Positions 43,017 through 52,199 of a stretch of 64,000 bases of DNA are shown here, piece by piece. The first letter of the stretch is position 1; each line of letters starts with the position of its first letter. Location: contig NZ_CP097218.1 of NCBI RefSeq assembly GCF_023373525.1, forward strand, positions 3,472,001 to 3,536,000, read 5' to 3'. The position numbers were made by a program, and so were the translations under genes. This stretch comes from Brachybacterium kimchii (GTDB lineage: Bacteria > Actinomycetota > Actinomycetes > Actinomycetales > Dermabacteraceae). Below the pieces are notes generated by a model that saw nothing but the letters and a program-made list of their open reading frames with translations, was not told the origin of the DNA and made no database searches.

Positions 43017-44531
43017 TCAGACGTCGGCCTGTCCCCGCGCGGGCATCGGCCATTCGTGCACGGGGCGCCCGGAGTGGACGCCCTCGATGTACATCGCGGT
43101 CATCCGGGCGAGGGCGTCCTGGCGGCTCGCACCGCGCAGCTCGAGGGAGGTGACGGTGTCGATCTGCCAGCGGGCGCCGTTGCGTCCCGAGCGGGCGCGT
43201 CCCAGCAGCACCGACTCGTAGCGCTCGATCACGTCCTCGTCGGTCCCGAGGTCCCGCAGGCCCTGCATGGCCTGGGGGATGAGGTGCTCCACCAGCAGGT
43301 CCGCGACGCGCACCTTGCCCAGGCGCGGCCAGGTGATGCGGGCCTCCAGGCCCCACCGCGCGCACAGCTCGAAGTGCTCGGCGGCCTGCTCGAAGCTCAT
43401 GCGCGACCACAGCGGGCGCCGCTCCTTCACGAGCGACTCGAGGATCCCGTAGAGGAACGCGGCGTTCGCGGCCATGTCGATCGCCGACGGCCCGGCCGGC
43501 AGCAGACGGTTCTCCAGGCGCAGGTGGGGCATGTCCTCGCCGGGATCGTAGATCGGGCGGTTCCAGCGCCACACGGTGCCGTTGTGCAGCATCAGCTCGT
43601 GCAGGCGCGGGGACGCGCTCTCGGCGAGCAGGGGCTCCTCGGCCATGGTGCGGGACTCGGGGATGAGCGCGGGGAACAGCCGCACGTTCTCCTCGAAGAG
43701 GTCGAACATCGAGGTGATCCAGCGCTCGCCGAACCACACCCGCGGGCGCACGCCCTGGGTCGCGTACTCGGGCGGGCGCGTGTCCAGGGCCTGCGTGAAC
43801 GCGGGGATCCGGTTCTCGTGCCAGAGCCGGCGCCCGAACAGGAACGGCGAGTTCGCGCCCAGCGCCGCCTGCGGGCCGGCGATCGCCTGCGCGGCGTTCC
43901 AGACGTCGGCGAACTGCTCGGGGGAGACCTGCAGGTGCAGCTGCATGGAGGTGCATGCGGCCTCGGGCCCGATCGAGTCGAACTCGACGTCCAGCCCGCG
44001 GCCCTCGCCGCTGATGCGCAGGTGGATCTCCTCGCCGCGCGCCTCCATCACCGTGTTCTCGAGCGCCTCGTAGCGGGCGCCGGGGGAGCGCCAGGAGTCG
44101 TCCTGGAACATCTCGGACGTGAGGGTGGGCAGGTGCCCGACGGGCACTACGCGCGCGCCGTGCCGGCGCGCCGTGGCGTCGGCCTTCTCGATCCGCTCGT
44201 GCAGCTGCTGCTCGAGGTCCCGCAGCCCGCTGCCGCGCGGGTGGGTGACGGGCAGGTTCGCCTCGACGTTGAAGCGTCCCAGCTCGTGCACGAAGTCGGG
44301 GTCGTCGATCGCGGGGATGACCTCGTCGGCCAGGAGGGCCGGCGCCATCGGGTCCCCGTCGCCCGACTCGACGGCGAGGTTCATCTCGAGCTCGACGCCG
44401 ATGGTGCCCTCGGTGCGGAACTCGGCGGTGTCCAGGAACGTCTCGAACAGGTCGAGATTGCGCCTCAGCTCCCGCCGGTAGTGCGTGCGCTCGCTGCGGG
44501 TGTACTGGGTCGAGCCGATCTCGCGTCCCAT
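43017..44531 (-). CDS. Glutamate-cysteine ligase family 2 (GCS2) protein
   Basis: A 504-residue ATP-dependent carboxylate-amine ligase. The glutamate-binding/metal motif TIGVELEMNL lies at residues 43-52, then FNVEANLP, EAACTSMQLHLQVSPEQF, GANSPFLFG, GVRPRVWFGERW and LENRLLPAGPSAIDMAANAAF. This is the long actinobacterial GCS2 form, distinct from EgtA and from short YbdK proteins. The actual substrates are unknown; glutamate is probable. ATG 44531 follows GGGGAGGTCGCG. It is divergent from a GntR regulator. Confidence 0.85.
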   Translation of the reverse strand: MGREIGSTQYTRSERTHYRRELRRNLDLFETFLDTAEFRTEGTIGVELEMNLAVESGDGDPMAPALLADEVIPAIDDPDFVHELGRFNVEANLPVTHPRGSGLRDLEQQLHERIEKADATARRHGARVVPVGHLPTLTSEMFQDDSWRSPGARYEALENTVMEARGEEIHLRISGEGRGLDVEFDSIGPEAACTSMQLHLQVSPEQFADVWNAAQAIAGPQAALGANSPFLFGRRLWHENRIPAFTQALDTRPPEYATQGVRPRVWFGERWITSMFDLFEENVRLFPALIPESRTMAEEPLLAESASPRLHELMLHNGTVWRWNRPIYDPGEDMPHLRLENRLLPAGPSAIDMAANAAFLYGILESLVKERRPLWSRMSFEQAAEHFELCARWGLEARITWPRLGKVRVADLLVEHLIPQAMQGLRDLGTDEDVIERYESVLLGRARSGRNGARWQIDTVTSLELRGASRQDALARMTAMYIEGVHSGRPVHEWPMPARGQADV

Positions 44532-44723
44532 CGCGACCTCCCCCTGGACTCCGGTGCGCACGGGGCCGACGGGCGGGCCGACGGGTGGGTCGGGCCGCAG
44601 CCTCCCGCGCGCGGGTGCGCCCCATCAAAGCACGTGGCCGGGGTGCACGGAACGCGTGCTCGCGCGAGGGTGCCCCAGCGCACGCGGGACGGGTCGCGAG
44701 GCGTGCCCCGGGACCCTCGTTAT

Positions 44724-44738
44724 CCTGGGGTGACCAGG
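44724..44738. promoter_or_regulatory. Candidate GntR operator
   Basis: CCTGG and CCAGG arms separated by 5 bases, with GGTGACC at the centre, lie 50 bases upstream of the gntR start in the divergent gap. FCD-type GntR regulators often bind TGGT-n-ACCA-like dyads. Short, so only suggestive. Confidence 0.3.
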
Positions 44739-44787
44739 GCGTGCCGTCGGCGGCCGCCGACGGACGGGACCGGACGGGGTGGGGCGG

Positions 44788-45435
44788 ATGGCGCAAGCGG
44801 CGGGAGCGCCGAGCGCGGCCGAACGGGCGTACCTGCGGATCCGGGAGCGGATCCTCGACGGCGACCTGGCGCCCGGAGCCATGCTCGGGGAGGCCGGGCT
44901 CGCGCAGGAGCTCGCGGTGAGCCGCACGCCGGTGCGGGCAGCGCTCGTGCGATTGCAGCAGGAGGGGTGGATCGCGATCTACCCGCAGCGCGGAGCCCTG
45001 GTCCGCGGGCTGAGCCAGCGTGCGGTCGAGGAGCTCGCGGAGGCCCGCGCCATGCTCGAGATCACGAGCGCGCGCCGCGCGGCCCCGGACGCCCGGCGGC
45101 GGAGCGTCGCCCGGCTCGAGGAGGTCCTGGAGGCGCAGCGCCGCACGGTGCGCACGCGCGACCTCCGGGAGCACGTGACCTCGCTCCTCGCCTTCCACCG
45201 CTGCTTCGTGGAGGCAGGCGGCAGCGACGTGCTGCTGGAGCTCTACGAGCGCCTGGCCGACCGCCACCGCTTCGCGCTCTCCGTCGAGGGCGAGGCGCTG
45301 CTGGAGCGCGGGGAGGAGACGATCCGCGAGCACGCCGCGCTCGCGGAGGCCTTCACGGGCGGCGACCTGGACCTGTTCGAGGAGCGGCTGCGGGCCCACG
45401 TCTCGGAGGTGGGATCGCCTCGCGAGGGCGTCTAG
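44788..45435 (+). CDS. GntR family (FCD-type) transcriptional regulator
   Basis: A 215-residue regulator. The winged helix is AYLRIRERILDGDLAPGAMLGEAGLAQELAVSRTPVRAAL in outline, with the GntR signature SRTPVR. The all-helical FCD effector domain follows, with metal-ligand candidates in LLAFHRCFVEAGG and IREHAALAEAF. ATG 44788 is used; GTG 44779 is an alternative. It lies between the GCS2 ligase and the MFS exporter, either of which could be its target. Confidence 0.88.
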   Translation: MAQAAGAPSAAERAYLRIRERILDGDLAPGAMLGEAGLAQELAVSRTPVRAALVRLQQEGWIAIYPQRGALVRGLSQRAVEELAEARAMLEITSARRAAPDARRRSVARLEEVLEAQRRTVRTRDLREHVTSLLAFHRCFVEAGGSDVLLELYERLADRHRFALSVEGEALLERGEETIREHAALAEAFTGGDLDLFEERLRAHVSEVGSPREGV

Positions 45436-45505
45436 GCACCCCTAAACTGGGATACAAGTCGTGTCCGAGACTCGCCCGGGCATGATCCCGTTCGAGGAGA
45501 GCACG

Positions 45506-46819
45506 ATGTCCCGACCCGCCGCGCCCACCGGCACGACCACCGCCGCCGACCCGCGCGGCGTCTCGCACCCGGAGCAGCGCAGGACCCTCGCAGTGCTCGT
45601 CGTCGCCCAGATCCTGGGCACGATCGGGCTGGGCGTGGCGCCCTCGATCGGCATCCTCCTGGCCGGCGAGGTGACGGACAGCGAGGCCTGGGCCGGCCTC
45701 GCCCGGACCTCCTCGACGCTCGGCGCCGCATTGATGGGCGTGCCGCTCGGGATGATGGCGGCCCGGCGCGGACGCCGCGTCGCCCTCACCGTCGGCTGGT
45801 GGATCGCCGGGCTTGGTGCGGCTTTGCTGGTCCTCGCCGCGCAATGGGACCTCGTCGTGCCGCTGTTCCTCGGACTGCTGCTGACGGGCGCCGGGACGGC
45901 GGCGAGCCTGCAGGCGCGGTTCGCCGCCACGGACCTCGCCTCGCCGGCCACCCGGGCGCGCTCCCTCTCGCTCGTCGTGTGGATGGGCGCCATCGGCAAC
46001 GTGCTCGGCCCCAACCTCGGCGTGCCCGGCCAGGCGATCGGGGCGGCGACGGGGCTCTCGGTCTATTCCGCCGCCTTCCTCATCGCCGCCGTCGGGTCGG
46101 TCGTGGCCGGGGCCGTGGTGCTCGTGCTCCTGCGGCCGGATCCGCTGCTCCTGCTCGCCCGCGACAGCGCCGCACCCGACCTGACCGTCCGGTCCGCCCG
46201 CCCCGCCTCGCGACGGCAGCGGCTGCGGGACATGGCCCGGGAGTTCCGCGTGAACCGCCGGGCCCGCACCGCGCTCGTCGCGATCCTCACCTCCCAGACC
46301 GTCATGGTCGCGCTGATGACCATGACACCGGTGCACGTCCAGCACGAGGGCGGATCGGTGACGATCGTGGGGATCACGATCAGCCTGCACGTCGCGGGCA
46401 TGTACGGGCTCTCGCCCGTGGTCGGCATCCTCATCGACCGCGTGGGGCACCGCGCCGCCGTCGTCGCCGGGATCGCACTCTTCGCGGCCTCGCTCGCGCT
46501 GGCGGTCCTCGCCTCCGGGTCGATGGCGGGGGTGATGGCCTCGCTGATCCTGCTCGGACTGGGGTGGTCCTTCATGAACGTGGGCGGGTCGGCACTGTTC
46601 GGCGCGGCGGTCTCCGAGCGTGCGCGAGCATCGGCGCAGGGAGGGGCCGATGCGCTCTCGAACCTGTGCGGGGCCGTCGCCTCCTTCGCGTCGGGGCCGA
46701 TCATGGCCGTCAGCAGCTTCTCGGTGCTCGGCATGATCGGGGCCGTGCTGCTCGTGCCGGTCCTCGTGCTCGCGCTCGGCTCAGCACCCTGGCGGGAGAG
46801 CGGAGCCACGGCGAGATGA
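45506..46819 (+). CDS. MFS transporter
   Basis: A 437-residue major facilitator protein with about 12 membrane segments. Motif A-like sequences are GMMAARRGRRVAL after helix 2 and GILIDRVGHRAAVV in the second half; a charged loop (RSARPASRRQRLRD) separates the halves. ATG 45506 is chosen because GAGGAGAG precedes it, though GTG 45461 and ATG 45482 are in frame. Probably a drug or metabolite exporter; it may be controlled by the adjacent GntR protein. Confidence 0.88.
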   Translation: MSRPAAPTGTTTAADPRGVSHPEQRRTLAVLVVAQILGTIGLGVAPSIGILLAGEVTDSEAWAGLARTSSTLGAALMGVPLGMMAARRGRRVALTVGWWIAGLGAALLVLAAQWDLVVPLFLGLLLTGAGTAASLQARFAATDLASPATRARSLSLVVWMGAIGNVLGPNLGVPGQAIGAATGLSVYSAAFLIAAVGSVVAGAVVLVLLRPDPLLLLARDSAAPDLTVRSARPASRRQRLRDMAREFRVNRRARTALVAILTSQTVMVALMTMTPVHVQHEGGSVTIVGITISLHVAGMYGLSPVVGILIDRVGHRAAVVAGIALFAASLALAVLASGSMAGVMASLILLGLGWSFMNVGGSALFGAAVSERARASAQGGADALSNLCGAVASFASGPIMAVSSFSVLGMIGAVLLVPVLVLALGSAPWRESGATAR

Positions 46820-46833
46820 CGTCGGGACGACGC

Positions 46834-46865
46834 CGCCCCCGACCCGCTGCTGCGGATCGGGGGCG
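46834..46865. terminator. Terminator between convergent MFS and subtilase genes
   Basis: A 9-bp CGCCCCCGA stem, a one-base mismatch, then 4 further pairs and a TGCT loop. It sits 15 bases after the MFS stop and 63 bases beyond the subtilase stop, so it may serve both. Confidence 0.6.
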
Positions 46866-46927
46866 ACGGCTCGGAGCGGCGCGGGGCCGTCAGCGCCACA
46901 GGGGCGGCGACGAATCCCTCACCGGGC

Positions 46928-49614
46928 TCAGGGCTTCTGGTGCGCGAGAGTCAGCACCTCGGAGTCCCAGCTCTCCCAGTCGGAGGCCGTGTCGGGATCT
47001 CCGAGGGCCTTGAGCACGCGGACCTCGATGATGTACTTCCCGTCCTTCGCGGTGACCGTCTTGCCCTTCGCGGTCTGGTAAGTGCCGTCCCAGGGCAGCG
47101 CCTCCGTCTCGGAGGAGCGGCCCCACTTGCTCTCGGAGCTGACCGTGCCCACCTTGGGGTTCACGAGCCTGCCCTTCGAGCCGTCGGCCTTCGCGTGGTA
47201 CACGGCCACGTCCAGGCGCTCGACCGGGTAGTCCAGGTAGAAGAGGACGTAGGGGACGTCGTCCCCGGACATCGAGTACGTCGCGTCCTCGCCGGAGACC
47301 GGCACGATGTTCTCGCCCTGCGCCTTGCCGAGGACCGGCAGACCTTCGTGGGCGCCGAGCACCTCGACGTTCTGGTAGTCGCCGGACATGCCCGCGAAGG
47401 GCACCGAGAGGTCCTCGTCATCGCTGGTCAGCTGGATCCAGCCGCCATAGATGATGCCGTCCTCGCCGAAGTCCTCGCTGATCCGCGCGGTCACGAGCGC
47501 CGAGCGGTGCGGCTGGATGGTCACCGAGCGGCTCGAGAGCCGCACGGAGGGGTCCGCGACCTGGAACGCCGGGTCCGACGGCGAGCCGCCGGTGGCGACG
47601 CCGCTGCGGGTCGAGACCGCATAGGTCTTCGCCGTGTCGCCGTCGTTGCGCACGTTCACCGTGACCGAGTGGGCGCCCTGCGCGCTGTCCCCGAGCGAGA
47701 TCGTCGGCTCGCCGATCGAGGTGGAGGTGTGGGCGGCCTCGACCATGTCGAGCATGCCCGCGCCCTGCCGGTGCACCGGCTCGAGGTACCCCTTGCCGGG
47801 CTCGAGCGACCAGTCCAGCGGATCGGCCGTGTTCACGAGCGCCGACTTCACCTGCTTCGGCGTCCAGCCCGAGTGCTCCTGCAGCATCAGCGCAGCCGCG
47901 CCCGCGACGTGCGGGGAGGCCATCGAGGTGCCGGACTTCGTGCCGTGCCCGCCCTGCTCGAGCGGCACGGTCGAATAGATCTGTCCCCGGGGGCCGACAG
48001 GTCGGGCTTCAGGCCCAGCTCGGCCGTGAGCCCGTACGAGGAGAAGGACGACATGAGGCCCGCGCCCGCGTTCGGGAACACGGCCACGCCGTCCTTCCAG
48101 GCGATCTTCGTCGTGCCCGCGGCGATGGCCTTCTGCAGGGCGACGCCGTCGTCCTGGGTGATGGAGACGACGGGGATGGTGATCTCGGGGTCGCCCGCGA
48201 CGGTGGGGCTGATGAGGCCGGCGCTGTTGTTGTACAGCACGACCGCGGTGTATCCGGCCTCCTGGGCGTTCGCCGCCTTGTCGTGGAAGGAGCACGTGCC
48301 GCGCTTGACGAGCAGGGCCTGCTTCTTCTTCGTCGGCTTCGGAACCTCGGCCGGATCACAGGCCAGGACGGGGGCGGCGGCTGCGTCCGAGTCCTCGCCG
48401 GCGCTCGCCAGCACGACCTTGCCGGAGGTCGGGACCTTCCCGCCGTCCTCGGCGGAGGTGAAGCCGTACTTCGTCGTGCCCACGGCGAAGTAGGGGGTGT
48501 GGGCGTCGGTGTTCTCGACGGAACCGACGGTGATCACGTCGCTGCCGACGCCAGGAGCGCCTCCGGAGAACGTCCCGGCCTCGCCCTCGTTGCCGCCCGA
48601 GGCGACGACCACGACGCCCTTGGCGGTGATCTCGTTCGAGGCCTGCGCGGTCGGGTACTCGTCCCAGGTCATGAACGAGGCGCCGAGCGACATGTTGATG
48701 ACGTCGACGCCGTCGGCGAAGGCGCGGTCCATCGCGGCGAGGATGACGTCGGTCGAGCTCGTGCCCTCGCAGCCGAAGATCCGGTAGGAGGCGATGTCGG
48801 CCTTCGGAGCGACCCCGGTGACGTCGCCGTCGGCCCCGATGATGCCCGCGACGTGGGTGCCGTGCCCGCCGCAGTCGTCGGGGTACTCGTCGGGCTTCGG
48901 GACGCTGCCCGCGACAGAGGAGTTGTAGTCGTCGCCCACGAAGTCATAGCCCATGGTCACGCGCGAGCCGGGGAAGTCCTTCGTCTGGTCGTTCGTCCCG
49001 GAGCCGCCGAGATCGGGGTTGTTGTAGTCGACGCCCGAGTCGATGACGCCGACGGTCACCCCCTCGCCGTCCAGGCCGTCGACCTTCTGGACGCTGTCCA
49101 CACCGGTCATGGCGTTGGCGTACTCGTCCTCGGGGGAGGCGTCGTCCTCGTCCGGCGGCAGGGCCACCTGCATCACGGGGTAGACGGCGGTGACGCCGTC
49201 GACGTCCTGGAGCGCCTCGGCGTCGGCCTTCGTCATCGAGACCGCCATGCCGTTCCACGCGTGCGTGAAGGACTGGTCGACGGTCAGGTCCAGGCCGTCC
49301 TTCTCCGCCTTCTCGACGACGCCGGTCTGCTTCGTCTTCAGCGTGCGCTGGGGAGTGCCCTGCGCCTGCGGGGCGCCCTCGACCTGGACCAGGTAGCGGT
49401 CGGGCACGGCGCCCTTCACGTCGTCGAGGGAGGGGGAGCCCTTCGCGGGGGCCTCGACTCCGTGGGAGGAGGCCGTCCCGAGGTCGTCGCCCTGGCCGTC
49501 GGCCTGGGCGGGAAGGGGGCCGAACATGGCGGCGGCGAGGGTTGCCGCGGCGCCGGCGGTGAGGAGGGATCGTGGGGAGAGGAGGGCGCGACGGTGCGCA
49601 GGGAGGTGTCTCAT
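46928..49614 (-). pseudogene. Secreted S8 subtilase with PA domain, frameshifted before the catalytic serine
   Basis: Reads as one protein of about 895 residues only if a single base is restored near 47985-47993. The first frame (49614 down to the stop at 47887) gives a signal peptide ending AQA, an inhibitor-I9 propeptide (DRYLVQVEGAPQ), catalytic Asp in GVIDSGVDY, catalytic His in GGHGTHVAGI, and an inserted PA domain ([22 protein letters not shown]). The second frame continues with [19 protein letters not shown] holding the catalytic Ser, then a Fn3-like C-terminus. The break is in LSAPG, in a run reading CCCCCGGGG on the coding strand; one more G gives LSAPGGQIYS. Without it the enzyme is inactive. 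Confidence 0.8.
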
Positions 49615-49754
49615 GGGCTGCCTCGGGGAGGGGAGAGGGATGGCCGGCGGCGCCGGGTCGGGCTCCGGAGGAGAGGACCCCGACGTGACGCATGACACCA
49701 TGCCCTGACCGCGCGCGGTGCGCGTCGGCGGACACCGAGACCCATCCGTGACCT

Positions 49755-49813
49755 TCCCGTGACATCCCGGACCGGGCGGATCCCGAACGATTCCCGACCG
49801 ATTCCCGACCAAT
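49755..49813. repeat. Iterated TCCCG direct repeats, 10-11 bp period
   Basis: Three near-identical 11-base units TCCCGAMCRAT run head to tail from 49781 to 49813, and further TCCCG cores lie at 49755 and 49765. The period equals one helical turn. The array lies in the 282-base gap between the divergent subtilase and CHRD genes. OmpR/PhoP-type response regulators bind 11-bp direct repeats of this kind, so it may control one or both flanking genes. Confidence 0.55.
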
Positions 49814-49896
49814 CCGGACCGCCCGACGCTCCGAACACCCTTCGTCACCGTCCCCTGCGGCCCGTCGGCCGCACGGTGACTCCGAACGGAGGCATC

Positions 49897-50667
49897 ATGC
49901 GCAAGACGATGAAGTCCATCTCCCTCATGGCAGCCACGATGGCGGCGGTCGGCTTCGGCGCGACCGCACCGGCTCTCGCCGAGGGCAGTGACGCGCACAG
50001 CTACCAGGCAGACCTCAGCGAGCTCAACGATTCCGGCGCCTCGGGCACGGCCTGGCTCACCCTCGACGGCGACCAGCTCACCGTGAAGATGGATACCAAG
50101 GGGCTGCTCGAGGGTTCGCCGCACGCCCAGCACATCCACATCGGGGGCAAGGGCAAGTGCCCCGACCCGAACATGAAGGGCTCGGGCGAGAACGGAGCCA
50201 TCCAGGTCAGCGACGCCATGGACGACTACGGCATGATCGGCACCTCGCTCACCACGAAGGGCGGGACCGGTCCGGACAACGGTCTGGACGTCGCGAACTT
50301 CCCCACGGGCGACGGCCACTACGAGCGCACCATCAAGGTGAGCGACGACGTCGCCTCGTCCCTCAAGGACGGCAAGGCGGTCGTGGTCGTGCACGGTGTG
50401 GACCACAACGGCAGCGGGAAGTACGACGGGGACACCAAGTCCGATCTCGACCCGTCGCTGCCCAGCGAGGCCACGGATCCCGCGGCCTGCGGTGCGGTCA
50501 CCGTGAGCCAGATGTCCGACATGCCGCAGGGCGGCGTCGAGACCGGTGACGGCACCACCGCCGGCATCGAGGACGCCGGGCTGCTCGCAGCCGGCGGCGC
50601 GCTCGTCACCGCGGGCGTCGTCGGAGCCGTCGTGAGCCGCCGTCGCAGCGCTCGCGCGCAGAAGTGA
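49897..50667 (+). CDS. CHRD-domain cell-surface protein, probable sortase substrate
   Basis: A 256-residue exported protein. Residues 1-28 are a Sec signal ending ALA. Residues 32-205 form a CHRD (chordin-like) beta domain: YQADLSELNDSGASGTAWLTL, HAQHIHIGGKGKCP and VVVHGVDHNGSGKYDG, with several histidines that could bind metal. The tail from residue 209, MPQGGVETGDG, then a hydrophobic stretch and RRRSARAQK, is a cell-wall sorting signal of non-classical type. GGAGG precedes ATG 49897. The class F sortase begins 17 bases after its stop. Confidence 0.8.
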   Translation: MRKTMKSISLMAATMAAVGFGATAPALAEGSDAHSYQADLSELNDSGASGTAWLTLDGDQLTVKMDTKGLLEGSPHAQHIHIGGKGKCPDPNMKGSGENGAIQVSDAMDDYGMIGTSLTTKGGTGPDNGLDVANFPTGDGHYERTIKVSDDVASSLKDGKAVVVVHGVDHNGSGKYDGDTKSDLDPSLPSEATDPAACGAVTVSQMSDMPQGGVETGDGTTAGIEDAGLLAAGGALVTAGVVGAVVSRRRSARAQK

Positions 50668-50683
50668 GGATCGTCGTCCCTCG

Positions 50684-51400
50684 ATGAGCAGCAAGACGAC
50701 GCAGCACCGCCGCGGCGGCCGCCTCTGGGCGGCCGCCGCGAGCGGTGCGCTGTGCGTGGCGGGGCTCGTGCTCCTGATCGTCTTCCTGGTCGACCAGGAG
50801 CCGCCCCCGCCCCAGGCCCCTGCGGCGCAGACCGCTTCCAGCAGCTCCGACAGCTCCAGCAGCTCCGGCGCGACGACGCCGCCGTCGAGCGACGCGGAGC
50901 AGACCCCTTCGACCTCCGCGGCTCCCAGCACGCCCGCGGCGCTGCCGGCATCGAAGCCGGTCCGCGTCCGGGTGCCGGACCGCGACATCGACGGCGCGGT
51001 GTTCGGGATCCCTCTCGCCGATGACGGCACGCTGCCGGCCCCCAGCGGGGCCCGCAAGGACGACGCCGCCTGGTTTGACGGCTCACCGACCCCCGGTGAG
51101 CAGGGCCCCGCGGTGATCGAGGGCCACGTGACCTACAGCGGGAAGCCCTCGGTGTTCTTCGAGCTCGGCGCGGTGCGCAAGGGCGACCGCGTCGACGTGG
51201 AGCGCGCGGACGGGAGCACCGCGACCTTCGAGGTCTACGACGTCGGCCGCTTCCCCAAGGACTCCTTCCCCACCTGGGCCGTGTACGAGAACACGTCGAG
51301 CGCCGAGCTGCGCATGATCACCTGCGGCGGCACGGTCGACGCGGCGGGGCGCCATGCGGACAACGTGATCGTCTTCGCGAGGCTCGTCGACGAGGGATGA
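50684..51400 (+). CDS. Class F sortase
   Basis: A 238-residue membrane-anchored transpeptidase. Residues 13-37 are a single membrane anchor, followed by a Ser/Pro/Thr-rich stalk to about residue 88. The catalytic domain has the histidine in AVIEGHVTYSG, the cysteine in LRMITCGG and the arginine in AAGRHADNVIVFA, the standard sortase triad. Class F enzymes attach surface proteins to peptidoglycan. The CHRD protein directly upstream, co-transcribed and bearing a sorting-type tail, is its likely dedicated substrate. Confidence 0.9.
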   Translation: MSSKTTQHRRGGRLWAAAASGALCVAGLVLLIVFLVDQEPPPPQAPAAQTASSSSDSSSSSGATTPPSSDAEQTPSTSAAPSTPAALPASKPVRVRVPDRDIDGAVFGIPLADDGTLPAPSGARKDDAAWFDGSPTPGEQGPAVIEGHVTYSGKPSVFFELGAVRKGDRVDVERADGSTATFEVYDVGRFPKDSFPTWAVYENTSSAELRMITCGGTVDAAGRHADNVIVFARLVDEG

Positions 51401-51431
51401 CCCTCGCCTCGCACCGCAGGAGCGGTCCGCC

Positions 51432-52199
51432 TCAGGAGTAGTCGAGCGCGGCCAGGACGGTCGTCGGCTGCTCCGAACCCCCGGCGGGCTCGAGGCTGAT
51501 GGCGGCTCCCTCGGCAGACCCCGCGGACAGCAGTGTGCGGGAGTCGCCGTCATCGTCGGGGTGGACCAGCCCTGCGCTCACGGGGCCCTCGGACTCCATG
51601 GTCCATGCCTGGTAGTCCTTGCCCGACGGAGCGGCGGGGAGGTCCTCGACCTTCAGCACCGCAGAGCCCAGGGAGGGCGAGCGCACCGCCGTGATCCGCG
51701 CCGAGCGCCACGTCGTCGTGTACTCCCGGGCATCGTCCGCCGCGAGCACCTCGTCGATGTCCTTCTCCTCCTGCGAGCGCCAGGGGCGTGCGACGACGAG
51801 GCCGGTCGCGACCAGCGCGCTCGCGGCGAGGGCGAACCCTCCGGCGAGGACGGCGCGGCGCCTCGGCCGGCGCCGGGGCGTGGCGTCCTCGGACTCCTCG
51901 GGCGCTGTGGGCTCCTCGTCCATCGTGGGCGTCGCGGGCGCCGCATCCGACTCGGCGCTCACGGCCTCCAGGATCCGGTCGCGCAGCGCGGCGGGAGGGG
52001 GCGTCTCGAGCCCCTCGGAGAGGCCGACAGTCGTCTCGCGCAGGGAGTCCGCGAGGTCACGGCACTGCGGGCACGTGGCCAGGTGGGCCTCGACCTCCGC
52101 GCTCCGGGAGGGGTCGAGGGCGTCGAGCGCGTAGGAGGCCACGAGCGACTCGAGCTCCTCGTGTCCGCCCGCGCGCGGTGCTGCGCCGGTCTCGCTCAT
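51432..52199 (-). CDS. rskA: RskA-type anti-sigma factor
   Basis: A 255-residue single-pass membrane protein. The N-terminal zinc-binding anti-sigma domain has HLATCPQCRDLADSL (HxxxCxxC) at about residues 39-53. A Pro/Glu-rich stretch leads to the membrane span at about 115-137. The extracytoplasmic part ends in the RskA domain (SPSLGSAVLKVEDLPAAPSGKDYQAWTM, then EPAGGSEQPT). RskA proteins hold SigK inactive until regulated proteolysis. The start overlaps the sigK stop by ATGA. Confidence 0.92.
   Translation of the reverse strand: MSETGAAPRAGGHEELESLVASYALDALDPSRSAEVEAHLATCPQCRDLADSLRETTVGLSEGLETPPPAALRDRILEAVSAESDAAPATPTMDEEPTAPEESEDATPRRRPRRRAVLAGGFALAASALVATGLVVARPWRSQEEKDIDEVLAADDAREYTTTWRSARITAVRSPSLGSAVLKVEDLPAAPSGKDYQAWTMESEGPVSAGLVHPDDDGDSRTLLSAGSAEGAAISLEPAGGSEQPTTVLAALDYS

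Noticed and set aside
47887..51057. Subtilase frame extended upstream through the sortase and CHRD genes
   Set aside because: The signal peptide and ribosome site at 49614 mark the true start; upstream sequence is antisense to two clear genes.
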